NCBI RefSeq assembly: GCF_020194955.2
Contig: NZ_JAFCIY020000001.1
Location: forward strand, 266,137-330,136
Reading direction: 5' to 3'
DNA length: 64,000 bases
DNA from: Desulfuromonas sp. CSMB_57
GTDB lineage: Bacteria; Desulfobacterota; Desulfuromonadia; Desulfuromonadales; Syntrophotaleaceae
The position numbers and the translations under genes are program-made. Positions 44,023-53,028 of the stretch are shown here, in pieces (within the stretch, counting starts at the first letter, position 1; every line of letters begins with the position of its first letter). The notes under the pieces were generated by a model that saw only the letters and a list, made by a program, of their open reading frames with translations, was not told where the DNA came from and made no database searches.

Positions 44023-45138
44023 ATGGCAAAGCCAATCATGCAGATGTTTGCGGTAACGGCGCCCGGCCTGGAGTCGGTCTGTGCCGGCGAATTGCAGGAG
44101 CTCGGTCTGCCGGGAGTGTACATGGAGTCCGGCGGGGTGGCCTTTGAGGGCGGACCGGCCGAGCTCTATCGGGCCAATCTGTGGCTGCGCAGCGCCGGTC
44201 GGGTGCTGGTCCGGCTGGGGGAATTCCGCTGCCGGGATTTTCCCGAGCTGTATCGCAAGGCCCTGCGCCTGCCCTGGGGGCGTTTCATCCGGCCGGCCAC
44301 CCCGGTGCGGCTGCGGGTCACCAGTCATGCTTCCCGCTTGATGCATACCGACCGCATCGCCGCAACCCTGCAGGAGGCCCTGCAACGGGTCCTGAATGCG
44401 CTCCCGGCGGCGGCGGGCGACCCGCAATTGCTGGTAGTGCGCCTGGATCAGGATGTCTGCCAGGTATCCGTGGACAGCAGCGGCGATTTGCTGCACCGGC
44501 GGGGCTACCGCGAGGCCGTTGGGGCGGCCCCCTTGCGGGAAACTTTGGCTGCCGGGGCCCTGCTGCGCCTGGGGTGGGATGGGCGTGGTCCCCTGGTGGA
44601 TCCCATGTGCGGGTCGGGAACCCTGGTCATCGAGGGAGCCCTGTTGGCCCGGCAGCGGGCGCCGGGCCTGTTGCGGTCCTTCGCCTTCATGCACTGGCCC
44701 CATTTCCGGCCCGGCTTGTGGGGCGCGCTGATGGAGCAGGCCCGTCGGTCTGAAAGGGTCGGGCAGAGCCTGCCGTTGCTGTTGGGCCGGGACCAGGACG
44801 CCGAGGTGCTGGCCGCGGCCCGCGCCAACGCCGCGCGGGCCGATGTGGCCGCCCAGGTCGTCTGGCAGCAGGCGGCCATCGAACAGGGCGATGCGGTGGC
44901 CGGGCCGGGCCTGGTGATCTGTAATCCTCCCTATGGCGCCCGCCTCGGCGATGCGGCCGGGCTGGTAACCCTTTATCAGCAGATCGGCCAAGCCTATCGC
45001 CGTGACTTTAAAGGCTGGCGGGGCGCTCTGCTGTGCCCCGGGGGAAGCTTGCTGGCAGCCACCGGTCTGCCCTGGCGGCAGCTGGAGCGGCTCCACAACG
45101 GCGGCATCGAAATCGGTCTGTACCAGACGGAACTGTAA
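44023..45138 (+). CDS. RlmL-type THUMP/N6-guanine RNA methyltransferase
   Basis: The 371-residue protein has a ferredoxin-like/THUMP N-terminal half (FAVTAPGLESVCAGELQELGL, VRLRVTSHASRLMHTDRIA) and a Rossmann methyltransferase. The latter has LVDPMCGSGTLVIEGALLA, the acidic LLGRDQDAEVLAAARANA and the catalytic CNPPYGARLGD (NPPYG as in N6/N2 guanine methyltransferases). This is the layout of RlmL N-terminal (m2G2445 of 23S rRNA) and of YpsC/TrmN-like enzymes. The RlmK part is absent. ATG 44023 follows AAGGAA; a longer frame to 43948 is unsupported. Confidence 0.85.
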   Translation: MAKPIMQMFAVTAPGLESVCAGELQELGLPGVYMESGGVAFEGGPAELYRANLWLRSAGRVLVRLGEFRCRDFPELYRKALRLPWGRFIRPATPVRLRVTSHASRLMHTDRIAATLQEALQRVLNALPAAAGDPQLLVVRLDQDVCQVSVDSSGDLLHRRGYREAVGAAPLRETLAAGALLRLGWDGRGPLVDPMCGSGTLVIEGALLARQRAPGLLRSFAFMHWPHFRPGLWGALMEQARRSERVGQSLPLLLGRDQDAEVLAAARANAARADVAAQVVWQQAAIEQGDAVAGPGLVICNPPYGARLGDAAGLVTLYQQIGQAYRRDFKGWRGALLCPGGSLLAATGLPWRQLERLHNGGIEIGLYQTEL

Positions 45139-45225
45139 CCAACCTGCGGGGAACGTCATCGCTTCGGGACCGGCCGCGGGCAGCGTCCGGGCGGGCGCCA
45201 ATGGTGAAATATAGCGAATTTTTCC

Positions 45226-45254
45226 TTGATTTTTTGACAATTGGAACATATAAT
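45226..45254 (+). promoter_or_regulatory. Sigma70-type promoter of rpsU
   Basis: TTGATT at 45226, a 17-base spacer, and a perfect TATAAT at 45249, 61 bases before the start codon. Confidence 0.75.
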
Positions 45255-45315
45255 CACGCTCCTTGCCATGCTTGCACGGCGAGGAGATGAAACGGGGAAA
45301 GCGAGGTGAAGTTCC

Positions 45316-45510
45316 GTGGAAATACAGGTTGTCGACAACAACGTTGAAAAAGCCATCCGGGTGCTCAAGCGCAAGCTGCAACAGGAAGGGCTGTTCCGTG
45401 AAATGAAACAGCGGAAATTCTATGAAAAGCCCAGCGTCAAGCGTAAGCGCAAGGAAAAAGAAGCGCAGCGGCGTTTGCGGAAGAAGCTCCGCCTGATGAA
45501 GAAATCCTGA
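45316..45510 (+). CDS. rpsU: 30S ribosomal protein S21
   Basis: The 64-residue protein is S21: MEIQVVDNNVEKAIRVLKRKL, then QEGLFREMKQRKFYEKPSVKRKRKEKEAQRR and a lysine-rich end. It binds 16S rRNA near the anti-Shine-Dalgarno region. The start is GTG 45316, preceded by GAGGTGA. It has its own strong promoter and a good terminator and is not followed by dnaG or rpoD as in E. coli. Confidence 0.97.
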   Translation: MEIQVVDNNVEKAIRVLKRKLQQEGLFREMKQRKFYEKPSVKRKRKEKEAQRRLRKKLRLMKKS

Positions 45511-45539
45511 TACCTCGCAGGACTTTTTCGACAAAATTG

Positions 45540-45577
45540 AAGGGCCGGTCACCTTGTGTTGACCGGCCCTTTCTGTT
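45540..45577 (+). terminator. Intrinsic terminator of rpsU
   Basis: AGGGCCGGTCA (45541) pairs with TGACCGGCCCT (from 45560), with GC-rich stem, an 8-9 base loop and a following TTTCTGTTGTT. Confidence 0.88.
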
Positions 45578-45581
45578 GTTA

Positions 45582-45740
45582 GTGTCCCGTGCGGTCAGTC
45601 CGGTCTTCAAATTCCGGCCCTTTTGGTCGCTGGCTGCGTTCCGCCTTCTCGGCTTAACTCTGGCTAGGCCTGCGTCGGCGCGCCTTGCCAGCAACCAAAA
45701 TCTCTCGGAATTTCTTGACACGACTAACCGCAAGAGACAC
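45582..45740. mobile_element. MITE-like inverted-repeat element flanked by TA
   Basis: The 159-bp element begins GTGTCCCGTGCGGTCAGTCC and ends with its imperfect complement ...GACTAACCGCAAGAGACAC. The two outer arms of about 53 bases agree at roughly three quarters of positions, extending inwards to CCAAAA/TTTTGG and GCTGGC/GCCAGC. The dinucleotide TA occurs directly at both ends, as expected for TA-duplicating IS630/mariner-type elements. It carries no gene. It is inserted between the rpsU terminator and the gap terminator. Confidence 0.7.
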
Positions 45741-45744
45741 TAGG

Positions 45745-45780
45745 TGCCGGCATCCGAAGGATGCCGGCATGGGTATTTTT
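45745..45780. terminator. Hairpin between rpsU and gap
   Basis: TGCCGGCATCC and GGATGCCGGCA form an 11-bp perfect stem with loop GAA (45745-45769), followed on the plus strand by TGGGTATTTTT. It may terminate both convergent transcripts. Confidence 0.7.
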
Positions 45781-45800
45781 ACGGTGCCGGGAAAGATTGG

Positions 45801-47246
45801 CTATGCCGGGATGACCGGCAGTTCCAGTCCGGCGATCTTTTGCAGCAGCCGCACCACCTGGGATGCGTAACCGAATTCATTGTCGTACCAGACATACAGC
45901 ACGCAGCGGTTGCCGGTTACGATGGTCGCCAGGGAGTCGACCACCCCGGCATGGCGCGAGCCGATGAAGTCGCTGCTGACCAGTTCCGGTGAGTTGACGA
46001 AGGCAATCTGGTTCTGCAGGGGCGAATGCAGGGCCGTGTCCCGCAGGTGATCGTTCAGTTCCGACACGCTGGTTTCCTTGGCCAGGGTCAGGTTGACCAC
46101 CGCCAGGGAGACATTGGGGACCGGCACGCGGATGGCGTTGCCGGTCAGCTTGCCGGCCAGTTCCGGCAGCGCCTTGGCCACCGCCTGGGCGGCGCCGGTG
46201 GAGGTGAGAACCATGTTCAGGGCGGCGGCGCGGCCGCGGCGGTCCCCTTTATGGTAGTTGTCGATAAGGTTCTGGTCATTGGTGTAGGAATGACAGGTTT
46301 CAAGGTGGCCGTTGACCACGCCGAAACGATCGTTGACGGCTTTGAGTACCGGTACCACGGCGTTGGTGGTGCAACTGGCGGCGGAATAGATGGTCTCGTC
46401 GCCATTGACCTCGTGGTGATTGATGCCGAATACGATATTGGGAATATCGCCTTTGCCCGGTGCGGTGAGAATGACCTTGGCGACACCCTGGGACTGCAGA
46501 TGCAGGCCCAGGCCGGCCCGATCCCGCCACTTGCCGGTGTTGTCGATGACGATGGCGTTGTGGATGCCGTACTGGGTATAGTCGATGCCGTCGGGGCTGT
46601 TGGCATAGATCAGGCGCACCATGTTGCCGTTGGCGATAATGGCGTTTTCTTCCTTGTCCAGGGTGATGACGGCGTTGAACGGCCCGTGGACCGAATCCCG
46701 CTCCAGCAGGCTGGCGCGTTTCATGAGGTCTTCATCGGAACCTTTGCGGACCACGATGGCGCGCAGGCGCAGTTTGTCGCCGCCGCCGGTTTTTTCAATG
46801 AGCAAACGGGCCAGCAGGCGGCCGACCCGGCCGAAACCGTACAGCACCACGTCCTGGGGTTCCTTCAACAGGGCGTTTTTGCCCTTGTTGACCGGCATCA
46901 GTTCCTGGCGCACGAAATCTTCCAACGGGGTGCCGTTGCCCTGGGCCCGGAACCGGACCGTCAGCTTGCCGATGTCGACGCGGCAGGGAGAAAGGTCGAG
47001 CCGGCTCAAAGCCTGCAGAATGGGGAAGGTATCGAGGACCGAAAGCTGGCTTTCCAGGACCTGTTGAGCGAATTGATGGGCATTGAGCACGCCGATGACC
47101 GTTTGGTTGACCAGCGACTGCCCATAGACGTTGATGTTGACACCCCGATCCCGATATAGATGGCCAATCAGCGGCAACATCGCTTCGGCCGTTTCATCCT
47201 GATTGATCCAGTTTTTCAGATACGCTTCCTGTTTCTCGATGGTCAT
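45801..47246 (-). CDS. gap: Glyceraldehyde-3-phosphate dehydrogenase, long N-terminal-extended type
   Basis: The 481-residue protein has an extra region of about 130 residues at the N-terminus, then the classical enzyme: VVLYGFGRVGRLLARLL (Rossmann), YSAASCTTNAVVPVLKAV (catalytic Cys in the SCTTN signature), HSYTNDQNLIDNYHKGDRRGRAAALNMV, and VWYDNEFGYASQVVRL. It converts glyceraldehyde-3-phosphate to 1,3-bisphosphoglycerate with NAD(P)+ and phosphate. Long-form GapDH of this kind is found in several proteobacteria. I placed the start at 47246 behind GGGAGC; the frame is open 33 bases upstream. Divergent from fba, with which it shares the intergenic region. Confidence 0.93.
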   Translation of the reverse strand: MTIEKQEAYLKNWINQDETAEAMLPLIGHLYRDRGVNINVYGQSLVNQTVIGVLNAHQFAQQVLESQLSVLDTFPILQALSRLDLSPCRVDIGKLTVRFRAQGNGTPLEDFVRQELMPVNKGKNALLKEPQDVVLYGFGRVGRLLARLLIEKTGGGDKLRLRAIVVRKGSDEDLMKRASLLERDSVHGPFNAVITLDKEENAIIANGNMVRLIYANSPDGIDYTQYGIHNAIVIDNTGKWRDRAGLGLHLQSQGVAKVILTAPGKGDIPNIVFGINHHEVNGDETIYSAASCTTNAVVPVLKAVNDRFGVVNGHLETCHSYTNDQNLIDNYHKGDRRGRAAALNMVLTSTGAAQAVAKALPELAGKLTGNAIRVPVPNVSLAVVNLTLAKETSVSELNDHLRDTALHSPLQNQIAFVNSPELVSSDFIGSRHAGVVDSLATIVTGNRCVLYVWYDNEFGYASQVVRLLQKIAGLELPVIPA

Positions 47247-47644
47247 GGCTGCTCCCTTGTCTGGATGCTGATTCGTCAACCCCGTCCTGGATAAAAGCGG
47301 TACATCGTAAACAAAGCCCGCATGCGTTTCAAGAAACTTTTACGCCAGATGCGGGCCAGTTTCAACTGGACTTATGATGTCGTTCTGATATTAATGGTGC
47401 TGTTGCCCGGTGCGGACCGTGCCGGTTTCGGCTTGGGCCGGGTTCAAGTACGGCAGCGTGTCCGGGTGGTTTTGGGGGCATTTAAAATACACTCATTTTA
47501 AACCGGACAACTTGCCTTTTCAACCCATTTATTGCTATTTTTTGTTACTTTTTACTCGATATGGCATGCTGTCCCCGTTTGCGGGCTGCGGCGTGCCTTC
47601 CTGCGGTCATGATTCAGCGCTCGTCATAGAAGGAGGACAAAGCC
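47247..47644. other. Divergent regulatory region between gap and fba
   Basis: The region of about 400 bp is gene-free. It must carry the promoters of gap (leftwards) and fba (rightwards). The AT-rich part around 47480-47560 contains TTGCCT at 47513 and a loose -10 (CTATTT), but nothing near consensus. A strong AAGGAGG lies right before fba. No riboswitch is recognised. Confidence 0.5.
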
Positions 47645-48625
47645 ATGGCGGACAAGGCATTTTATCGGGCACTGGGGCTGGTCAACACGCGTGACATGTT
47701 TGCCCGGGCAATGGCGGACGGCTACGCGATTCCGGCATATAATTTCAACAACCTCGAACAGTTGCAGGCCATCATCCAGGCCTGCTCGGAAACCGCTTCG
47801 CCGGTCATCATCCAGGTCAGCAAGGGCGCGCGTCAATACGCCAATGCGACCATGCTGCGGCACATGGCCCTCGGTGCCGTGGAGATGGCCCGCGAACAGG
47901 GCTCGGCCATCCCCGTGGCCCTGCACCTGGATCATGGCGACTCCTTCGAACTCTGTCAGTCCTGCATCGAGTCGGGGTTCTCCTCGGTCATGATTGACGG
48001 ATCCCACCTGCCCTACGACGAAAACGTGGCCCTGACCCGGCGCGTGGTGGAATTCGCCCATGCCCATGACGTCACGGTGGAGGGCGAACTTGGCGTTCTG
48101 GCCGGCATCGAGGATGAGGTATCGGCGGAGCATTCGACCTATACCCAACCCGAGGAAGTGGAAGACTTCGTGACTCGCACCGGGGTCGATTCCCTGGCCA
48201 TCTCCATCGGTACCAGCCATGGCGCCTACAAATTCAAGGTCAAGCCGGGCCAGGAGCCGCCGCCCCTGCGGTTCGACATCCTGGCGGAGGTGGAGCGCCG
48301 CATCCCCGGCTTTCCCATCGTCCTGCACGGCGCTTCCAGCGTGGTGCCCGCCTACGTCGATCTCATCAACCGCTATGGCGGTCGGCTGGAAGGGGCGGTC
48401 GGTATCTCCGAAGAGCAGTTGCGGCGCGCCGCGCAAAGCGCCGTATGCAAAATCAATATCGATTCCGACGGTCGCCTGGCGGTGACGGCCAAGGTGCGCG
48501 AATATCTGGCCAACCATCCGGAGGAGTTCGATCCGCGCAAGTACCTGGGGGCGGCCCGGCAGGAGCTGGTGGCTCTGATCCGGCATAAAAATACCCACGT
48601 GGTCGGCAGCGCCGGAAGGGCCTGA
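47645..48625 (+). CDS. fba: Class II fructose-bisphosphate aldolase
   Basis: The 326-residue protein matches class II aldolases: FARAMADGYAIPAYNFNNLEQLQAII at the start, zinc-ligand HLDHGDSFELCQSCIESGFSSVMIDGSHLPYDEN, VEGELGVLAGIEDEV, GTSHGAYKFKVKPGQ with the second zinc His, and VLHGASSVV with the third. It cleaves fructose-1,6-bisphosphate to the triose phosphates, feeding the neighbouring gap. GAAGGAGG lies 9 bases before ATG 47645. Confidence 0.96.
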   Translation: MADKAFYRALGLVNTRDMFARAMADGYAIPAYNFNNLEQLQAIIQACSETASPVIIQVSKGARQYANATMLRHMALGAVEMAREQGSAIPVALHLDHGDSFELCQSCIESGFSSVMIDGSHLPYDENVALTRRVVEFAHAHDVTVEGELGVLAGIEDEVSAEHSTYTQPEEVEDFVTRTGVDSLAISIGTSHGAYKFKVKPGQEPPPLRFDILAEVERRIPGFPIVLHGASSVVPAYVDLINRYGGRLEGAVGISEEQLRRAAQSAVCKINIDSDGRLAVTAKVREYLANHPEEFDPRKYLGAARQELVALIRHKNTHVVGSAGRA

Positions 48626-48667
48626 AGCCCAGAATCCTGAAACCTTTAGCAAAACGGGCTGCATCTC

Positions 48668-49264
48668 ATGTTGCATCAACGCCGGGTGGTATTGAGGGAG
48701 CTGTTGCGGGATCCGGATCAGGGCGTGCGCGAGGCGGCCGCGCAGGCCCTCGAGCGGCTGGAAGCCGCCATGGCGCTCAAGGACGTGTTGCAGGTGCTGC
48801 AGAACGGCCGGCGCGGCGAACAGGTACGTGCCCTGATGGCCCTGGAGACGATTCACAGTCCGCGGGTTTTCTCTCCGCTGCTGGCCGCCCTCAAGCATGC
48901 CGATGCTGATTTGCGCTGTGTCGCCCTGCAGGTGCTGGGACGCAAGCAGCATGCGAAGACCCTGGGACATATGGTCCCCTGCCTGAAGGATCCGCATCCC
49001 GCGGTACGGGTTCAGGCCGCCGAAGCCCTGGGACATTTTCAGGATCGGCGCCTGGTACCCTGTCTGCTCGCGGTGCTCGATGATCCGGACGAGCAGCTGG
49101 TCGGGCAGGCGGCCGCTTCCCTGGGTCGCATCGGCGCGCCGGAGGCGCATGCGCCGCTATTGAGACTGACCGGCGATGCGCGTCCCGCGGTGCGGCGGGC
49201 AGCCGCCCGGGCCTTGGGGGAATTGTCCCTGGGCGACGGGGAGGAGGCGCCGGCCGCTTCGTAA
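48668..49264 (+). CDS. HEAT-repeat protein
   Basis: The 198-residue protein consists of six helical repeats of about 30 residues with the PBS-lyase HEAT pattern, e.g. LLRDPDQGVREAAAQALERL, LLAALKHADADLRCVALQVLG, CLKDPHPAVRVQAAEALGHF, VLDDPDEQLVGQAAASLGRIG and ARPAVRRAAARALGEL. There is no signal peptide or enzymatic motif. It is probably a protein-protein interaction scaffold. It lies after fba with a 42-base gap and converges with the HD-GYP gene, whose operon partner is also a HEAT protein. Confidence 0.82.
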   Translation: MLHQRRVVLRELLRDPDQGVREAAAQALERLEAAMALKDVLQVLQNGRRGEQVRALMALETIHSPRVFSPLLAALKHADADLRCVALQVLGRKQHAKTLGHMVPCLKDPHPAVRVQAAEALGHFQDRRLVPCLLAVLDDPDEQLVGQAAASLGRIGAPEAHAPLLRLTGDARPAVRRAAARALGELSLGDGEEAPAAS

Positions 49265-49282
49265 AATGGCCGGCAATTCCGT

Positions 49283-50626
49283 TCAGAAATGCTGCGCCAG
49301 GTTCACGCCCTTGAGAAAGGGGTCGACTTCGGCGACCATCCGGGTCTGTTCCGAGGCGGGCAGGTGCAGCGGTACGGGTTGTGCCAGGGGCCGGCCCTCC
49401 CGATCAAAGAGGATTTTCAGCTCCACCGCATTGGGATCGTCCAGGCCGACCTTGTTTACCAGTCCGATTTCATTGTTGTCCAGACGTACCAGGGTGCCGA
49501 CGGGATTGTTGCCGAGGGAGAAAATGAACGCTTCCAGGTAGTCGGGATGCAGCAGGGTGCCGGACAGCCCGCGCAGTTCCTGAATGGCTTGGCGGGGCGA
49601 AATGGGCGCCTGGTAGGGCCGCAGAGTGGTGATGGCGTCGTAGGTGTCGGCGATGGTGGTGATGTCGATGAGATCGAAAGGGCCGCCGAGGTCGCAATTC
49701 TGCGGGTAGCCTTTCCGGTCGTAGTGAAGATGATGGCCCAGGACGATGTCCCGGGAGCCGGCCGGTGTGCCTTCCATCTGTTCCAGAATGGCCGCGCCGA
49801 ATTGCGGATGTTTGAGAATTTCCCGATATTCGCTTTCGCTGAGGCGGGCCGGTTTGTTGATGATGGCCAGATCGATTTTCAGCTTTCCCAGATCGTGCAG
49901 CAGGGCGCCGAAGCCGATGGTTCGCAATTGCTCCTCGCTGAAGCCGGTGGCGCGGCCCACGGCCAGGGCCAGCACCGCCACGTTGACCGAGTGGGTGAAG
50001 GTATAGTTGTCGTAGTCCTTGAGCATGCTCAGGGCCAACAGGGCATGGGGATCGGCCAGGGTGGTGCGGACCATGTCCTTGACCACCCGCTTGGCTTCGC
50101 CGGAGGAGGGGATGCGGCCCAGGCGGACATCATGGAAAATGCTGTTGACCACCTTCAGGGCCCGGTCGTAGACGCCCCGGGCGCTGCCTTCCCCCGAATC
50201 TTCGCCGCCCTCTCCCGAAAGCAGCCGGACGTGCCGGAGCTTCTGTTCCCGCAAGAAGTCGACCAGGGCATCCGGCCCGTTGAAGGCGCCCTGGTTGATT
50301 CCCTGCAGCAGGACGCGCAACTCGTCCTCACCGATGCCCGGCAGGAATTCCAGGCCGATGATTTCCAGTTCCTGCAGGCGTTGACCGATACTCTCGGCCG
50401 CCGGGAAGGGTTCGGCGAACAACTGTTCGGCCGCAAACAGGGTGCCGTCCAACAAGCCCAGCGGCAGCTGTTCCCGGTCGGCAAGGAGCTGTTGCAGGCG
50501 TTCGGTCAGTTCCTGGAACTGCTTGCGGATGATGGGGTGCTGCAGCGGGTAGAGGCGCAACCCCTTGAGGGCCCCGGCCAGAGCGGCGACCAGTTTGTGG
50601 CAGGCATCAGCGGACATGGAGGTCAT
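49283..50626 (-). CDS. HD-GYP domain protein (putative cyclic-di-GMP phosphodiesterase)
   Basis: The 447-residue protein has an N-terminal region of about 190 residues without a recognised motif and a C-terminal HD-GYP domain: FTHSVNVAVLALAVGRATG, IGFGALLHDLGKLKIDLAIINKP (HD motif), ILKHPQFGAAILE, and HHLHYDRKGYPQ where HHExxDGxGYP is expected. The GYP is present but the preceding DG is DR. Later, ITTIADTYDAITTLRPYQ and TLLHPDYLEAFI follow. HD-GYP enzymes degrade cyclic di-GMP; activity here is likely but the altered motif leaves doubt. Its start overlaps the stop of the HEAT gene upstream by 4 bases. Confidence 0.8.
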   Translation of the reverse strand: MTSMSADACHKLVAALAGALKGLRLYPLQHPIIRKQFQELTERLQQLLADREQLPLGLLDGTLFAAEQLFAEPFPAAESIGQRLQELEIIGLEFLPGIGEDELRVLLQGINQGAFNGPDALVDFLREQKLRHVRLLSGEGGEDSGEGSARGVYDRALKVVNSIFHDVRLGRIPSSGEAKRVVKDMVRTTLADPHALLALSMLKDYDNYTFTHSVNVAVLALAVGRATGFSEEQLRTIGFGALLHDLGKLKIDLAIINKPARLSESEYREILKHPQFGAAILEQMEGTPAGSRDIVLGHHLHYDRKGYPQNCDLGGPFDLIDITTIADTYDAITTLRPYQAPISPRQAIQELRGLSGTLLHPDYLEAFIFSLGNNPVGTLVRLDNNEIGLVNKVGLDDPNAVELKILFDREGRPLAQPVPLHLPASEQTRMVAEVDPFLKGVNLAQHF

Positions 50627-52251
50627 TCTTCCGGCCAGTGTGCCAGGGCTTGACGAGCCGCGTGGCTGATACGCGGGACGCGGTCATGGATGGCGGCTTT
50701 CAGGGCGGCCCGCGACGCGTCACAGCGAATTTCGCCCAGGGCCTGGGCGGCCAGGACCCGTAGCGTTTCCTGTTTTTTCCGCCGCCAGAGGCCTTTGCTG
50801 CGCAACTGGCGAATCAGGCACGGTACGGCTTCCTCCCCGGCGATGCGGCCCAGCGCCTTGATGACCCCGGCCTTGAGGGCGACCCTCTTGCCGAGCCAGT
50901 CGGGCTGCTTGACGATGGCGGTCAGGGCCGGCACGGCGACCGGATGCCTGATGGCACCCAGGGCCAGGGTGACCGGGCCGATGAGTTCCGGACTGCTCCC
51001 TTCCAGCAGGGGCAGCAGGCTGCGGGCCGCCTGGCTGCCGCCGAGTTGCCCCAGGGCGCGGATGGCTTCCCGAACGATACGGTCGTCGGCATGATTCAGG
51101 CAGAGGCGCAGCTGGGGCACAACCCGGGCATCACCGATCTGGCCGAGGATCGAAACGGCATTGCGCACCACGTACCAGCGATGGTCGCGGAGCGCGCCGA
51201 GCAATTCGGGAACCGCCTTCGGCCCCTGCTGGACCAGTGCCGTCGCCAGCAGCTTGCGGGCCTGGGCATTTTCCTCCGTGGCCAGGCGTTGGCACAGCAG
51301 GGGCACTGCGCGCTCCTGGACCGAGGCCAGGACACCGATGATCTCCTCGCGCAGCGCCCGTGGGCAGTCCCGCCGGCAGAGACTGTCGACCAGGAACAGC
51401 AGCAGCGGGCCGTCGCTGAGCTGGGCCAGGGTCTGTACCACCTCATTGCGCCGCCCGACGCTGATGTCCCGGTTGCCGAGGATGGTGGCCAGGGTGCGAA
51501 AGGCGGCCAGGACTTTAGGGAGTCCCTCTTCGGTCAGAAAGGGGCGCACCCGCAGGGCCAGTTTACGCAGCAGGATGCGAAAGCGCTGCTCGGATCGTTC
51601 ATTCGGCAACTGGCTCAACAGCTGCTCGAAGGATAGCTGGTCGGCCAGGATCTCTTCCAGGGAACTATTCCAATCCTGGTCCGGCCCCTCGATGCCGGAG
51701 CCGCTCTCGATGCCGGAGTCCGTCGCGCCGTCCGGTTGCGGCGCATCCCCCGCACCGTTGCCGGTGACGTTCTGCTGGTCGGCGATGCGGTCGCGCTCGG
51801 CCTGAATGCGGCGCAGATCGATTTCATTGACCCAGAGGCCGGTAACCTGTTCCGTCAGCAACAGTTCCTGGAGGCCGCCCTGCTGCTGGATGGCCGCCGG
51901 TTGCAGGGCCACACAGCGGGCGAAGGCATTGAGGTCGCGCACCGACAGGTCCTGCATGAACAGCAGGCGCTGCACCCGCCGGGCGAACAGAAAATGGGCC
52001 AGACTTTTCACCGCCGGCAGATCCTGGCCGACCGGCGTCTCATCCAGCAGAAAGGCGTCCTTGCGGATCTGCAGGATCAGGTTGCCGGCCTGCAGCAAGG
52101 GCAGGAAGACCTGCAGGGTCGTCTGGCCGATCTCCTGCAGGGCCGGGTGGCCGGGGGGATAATAGCGCACCGTTTTGATCAACTTGACCAGTTTGATCAA
52201 AGCTGCCGGCAGCGTCTGCAAGGGCAGCGATGTGGTGGATGGATGGGTCAC
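50623..52251 (-). CDS. Large HEAT-repeat protein paired with HD-GYP gene
   Basis: The 542-residue protein begins with a short all-alpha part and has HEAT repeats in the C-terminal 250 residues, such as LLGALRDHRWYVVRNAVSILGQIGD, LCLNHADDRIVREAIRALGQLGG and LRVLAAQALGEIRCD. The middle part (about 160-260) is acidic and helical. No membrane segment. Translational overlap (ATGA type) with the HD-GYP gene suggests that the two products act together, perhaps as a scaffold for a c-di-GMP output. The function is unknown. Confidence 0.8.
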   Translation of the reverse strand: MTHPSTTSLPLQTLPAALIKLVKLIKTVRYYPPGHPALQEIGQTTLQVFLPLLQAGNLILQIRKDAFLLDETPVGQDLPAVKSLAHFLFARRVQRLLFMQDLSVRDLNAFARCVALQPAAIQQQGGLQELLLTEQVTGLWVNEIDLRRIQAERDRIADQQNVTGNGAGDAPQPDGATDSGIESGSGIEGPDQDWNSSLEEILADQLSFEQLLSQLPNERSEQRFRILLRKLALRVRPFLTEEGLPKVLAAFRTLATILGNRDISVGRRNEVVQTLAQLSDGPLLLFLVDSLCRRDCPRALREEIIGVLASVQERAVPLLCQRLATEENAQARKLLATALVQQGPKAVPELLGALRDHRWYVVRNAVSILGQIGDARVVPQLRLCLNHADDRIVREAIRALGQLGGSQAARSLLPLLEGSSPELIGPVTLALGAIRHPVAVPALTAIVKQPDWLGKRVALKAGVIKALGRIAGEEAVPCLIRQLRSKGLWRRKKQETLRVLAAQALGEIRCDASRAALKAAIHDRVPRISHAARQALAHWPEE

Positions 52252-52389
52252 TCAGGCATGCTCCCCTGGTTGAAGCGGGGTTGACGGTAACGCTAACCAT
52301 AGCTTTTGGGCGAGGTGTTGTCCAGAGGGTTTTACGCCAGCGGCCCTGGGCGGTCTTTAACGGCGACAGGATTGAAGGAGACAAGTAGG

Positions 52390-53028
52390 ATGATTCTCGG
52401 CGTAACCGGCGGCATCGCCAGCGGCAAAAGCTTGGTCGTGGATATTTTCCGGTCCCTGGGTGCGGCCGTGGTCAGCGCCGACCAACTGGCGCGCCGAATC
52501 GTGCAGCGGGGCAGCCCGGTGCTGGAAAAAATTGTCGAGCGTTTCGGAGTCGAGGCATTGCACGCCGACGGCAGTTTGCATCGCAAATTCCTGGCGGAAC
52601 GGATTTTCAACGATGATGGGGCCCGGGCCGATTTGAATCGCATTACCCATCCGGCCATTGCCGAATTGGCGGCGCGGGAATTTGCCGAACTGACCCGGCG
52701 CGGCGCGCGGCTCATCGTGTATGAAGCGCCGCTGCTGTTTGAGGCCGGCGTCGATCGCCAGGTCGATGCGGTGCTGGTGGTGACGGTGCCGCCGGAGGTG
52801 CAGTTGGCGCGATTGATGGCCCGCGACGGCATCAGTTGCGAAGCGGCCCGACAGCGGATTGCCGCCCAGTTGCCGCAACCGGAAAAGATGGCGCGAGCCG
52901 ATTACCTGGTGGATAATTCCGGCACGCCGGAAGAGACCCGTCGCCAGGTGGCGGCGCTCATGGAACAGATGGGCTTCGGCCCGTCTCCGTCGCGTCGTGA
53001 TGGCGCAGAAAGGTCAGCACCAGACTGA
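52390..53028 (+). CDS. coaE: Dephospho-CoA kinase
   Basis: The 212-residue protein has the P-loop GVTGGIASGKSLVVDIF, the CoA-site segment VVSADQLARRIVQRGS, and HPAIAELAA, followed by LIVYEAPLLFEAG, VVTVPPEVQLARLMARDG and a lid region DYLVDNSGTPEETRRQV. It phosphorylates dephospho-CoA, the last step of coenzyme A synthesis. Start ATG 52390; the longer frame is not supported. Its last 71 bases overlap the convergent esterase gene. Confidence 0.95.
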   Translation: MILGVTGGIASGKSLVVDIFRSLGAAVVSADQLARRIVQRGSPVLEKIVERFGVEALHADGSLHRKFLAERIFNDDGARADLNRITHPAIAELAAREFAELTRRGARLIVYEAPLLFEAGVDRQVDAVLVVTVPPEVQLARLMARDGISCEAARQRIAAQLPQPEKMARADYLVDNSGTPEETRRQVAALMEQMGFGPSPSRRDGAERSAPD

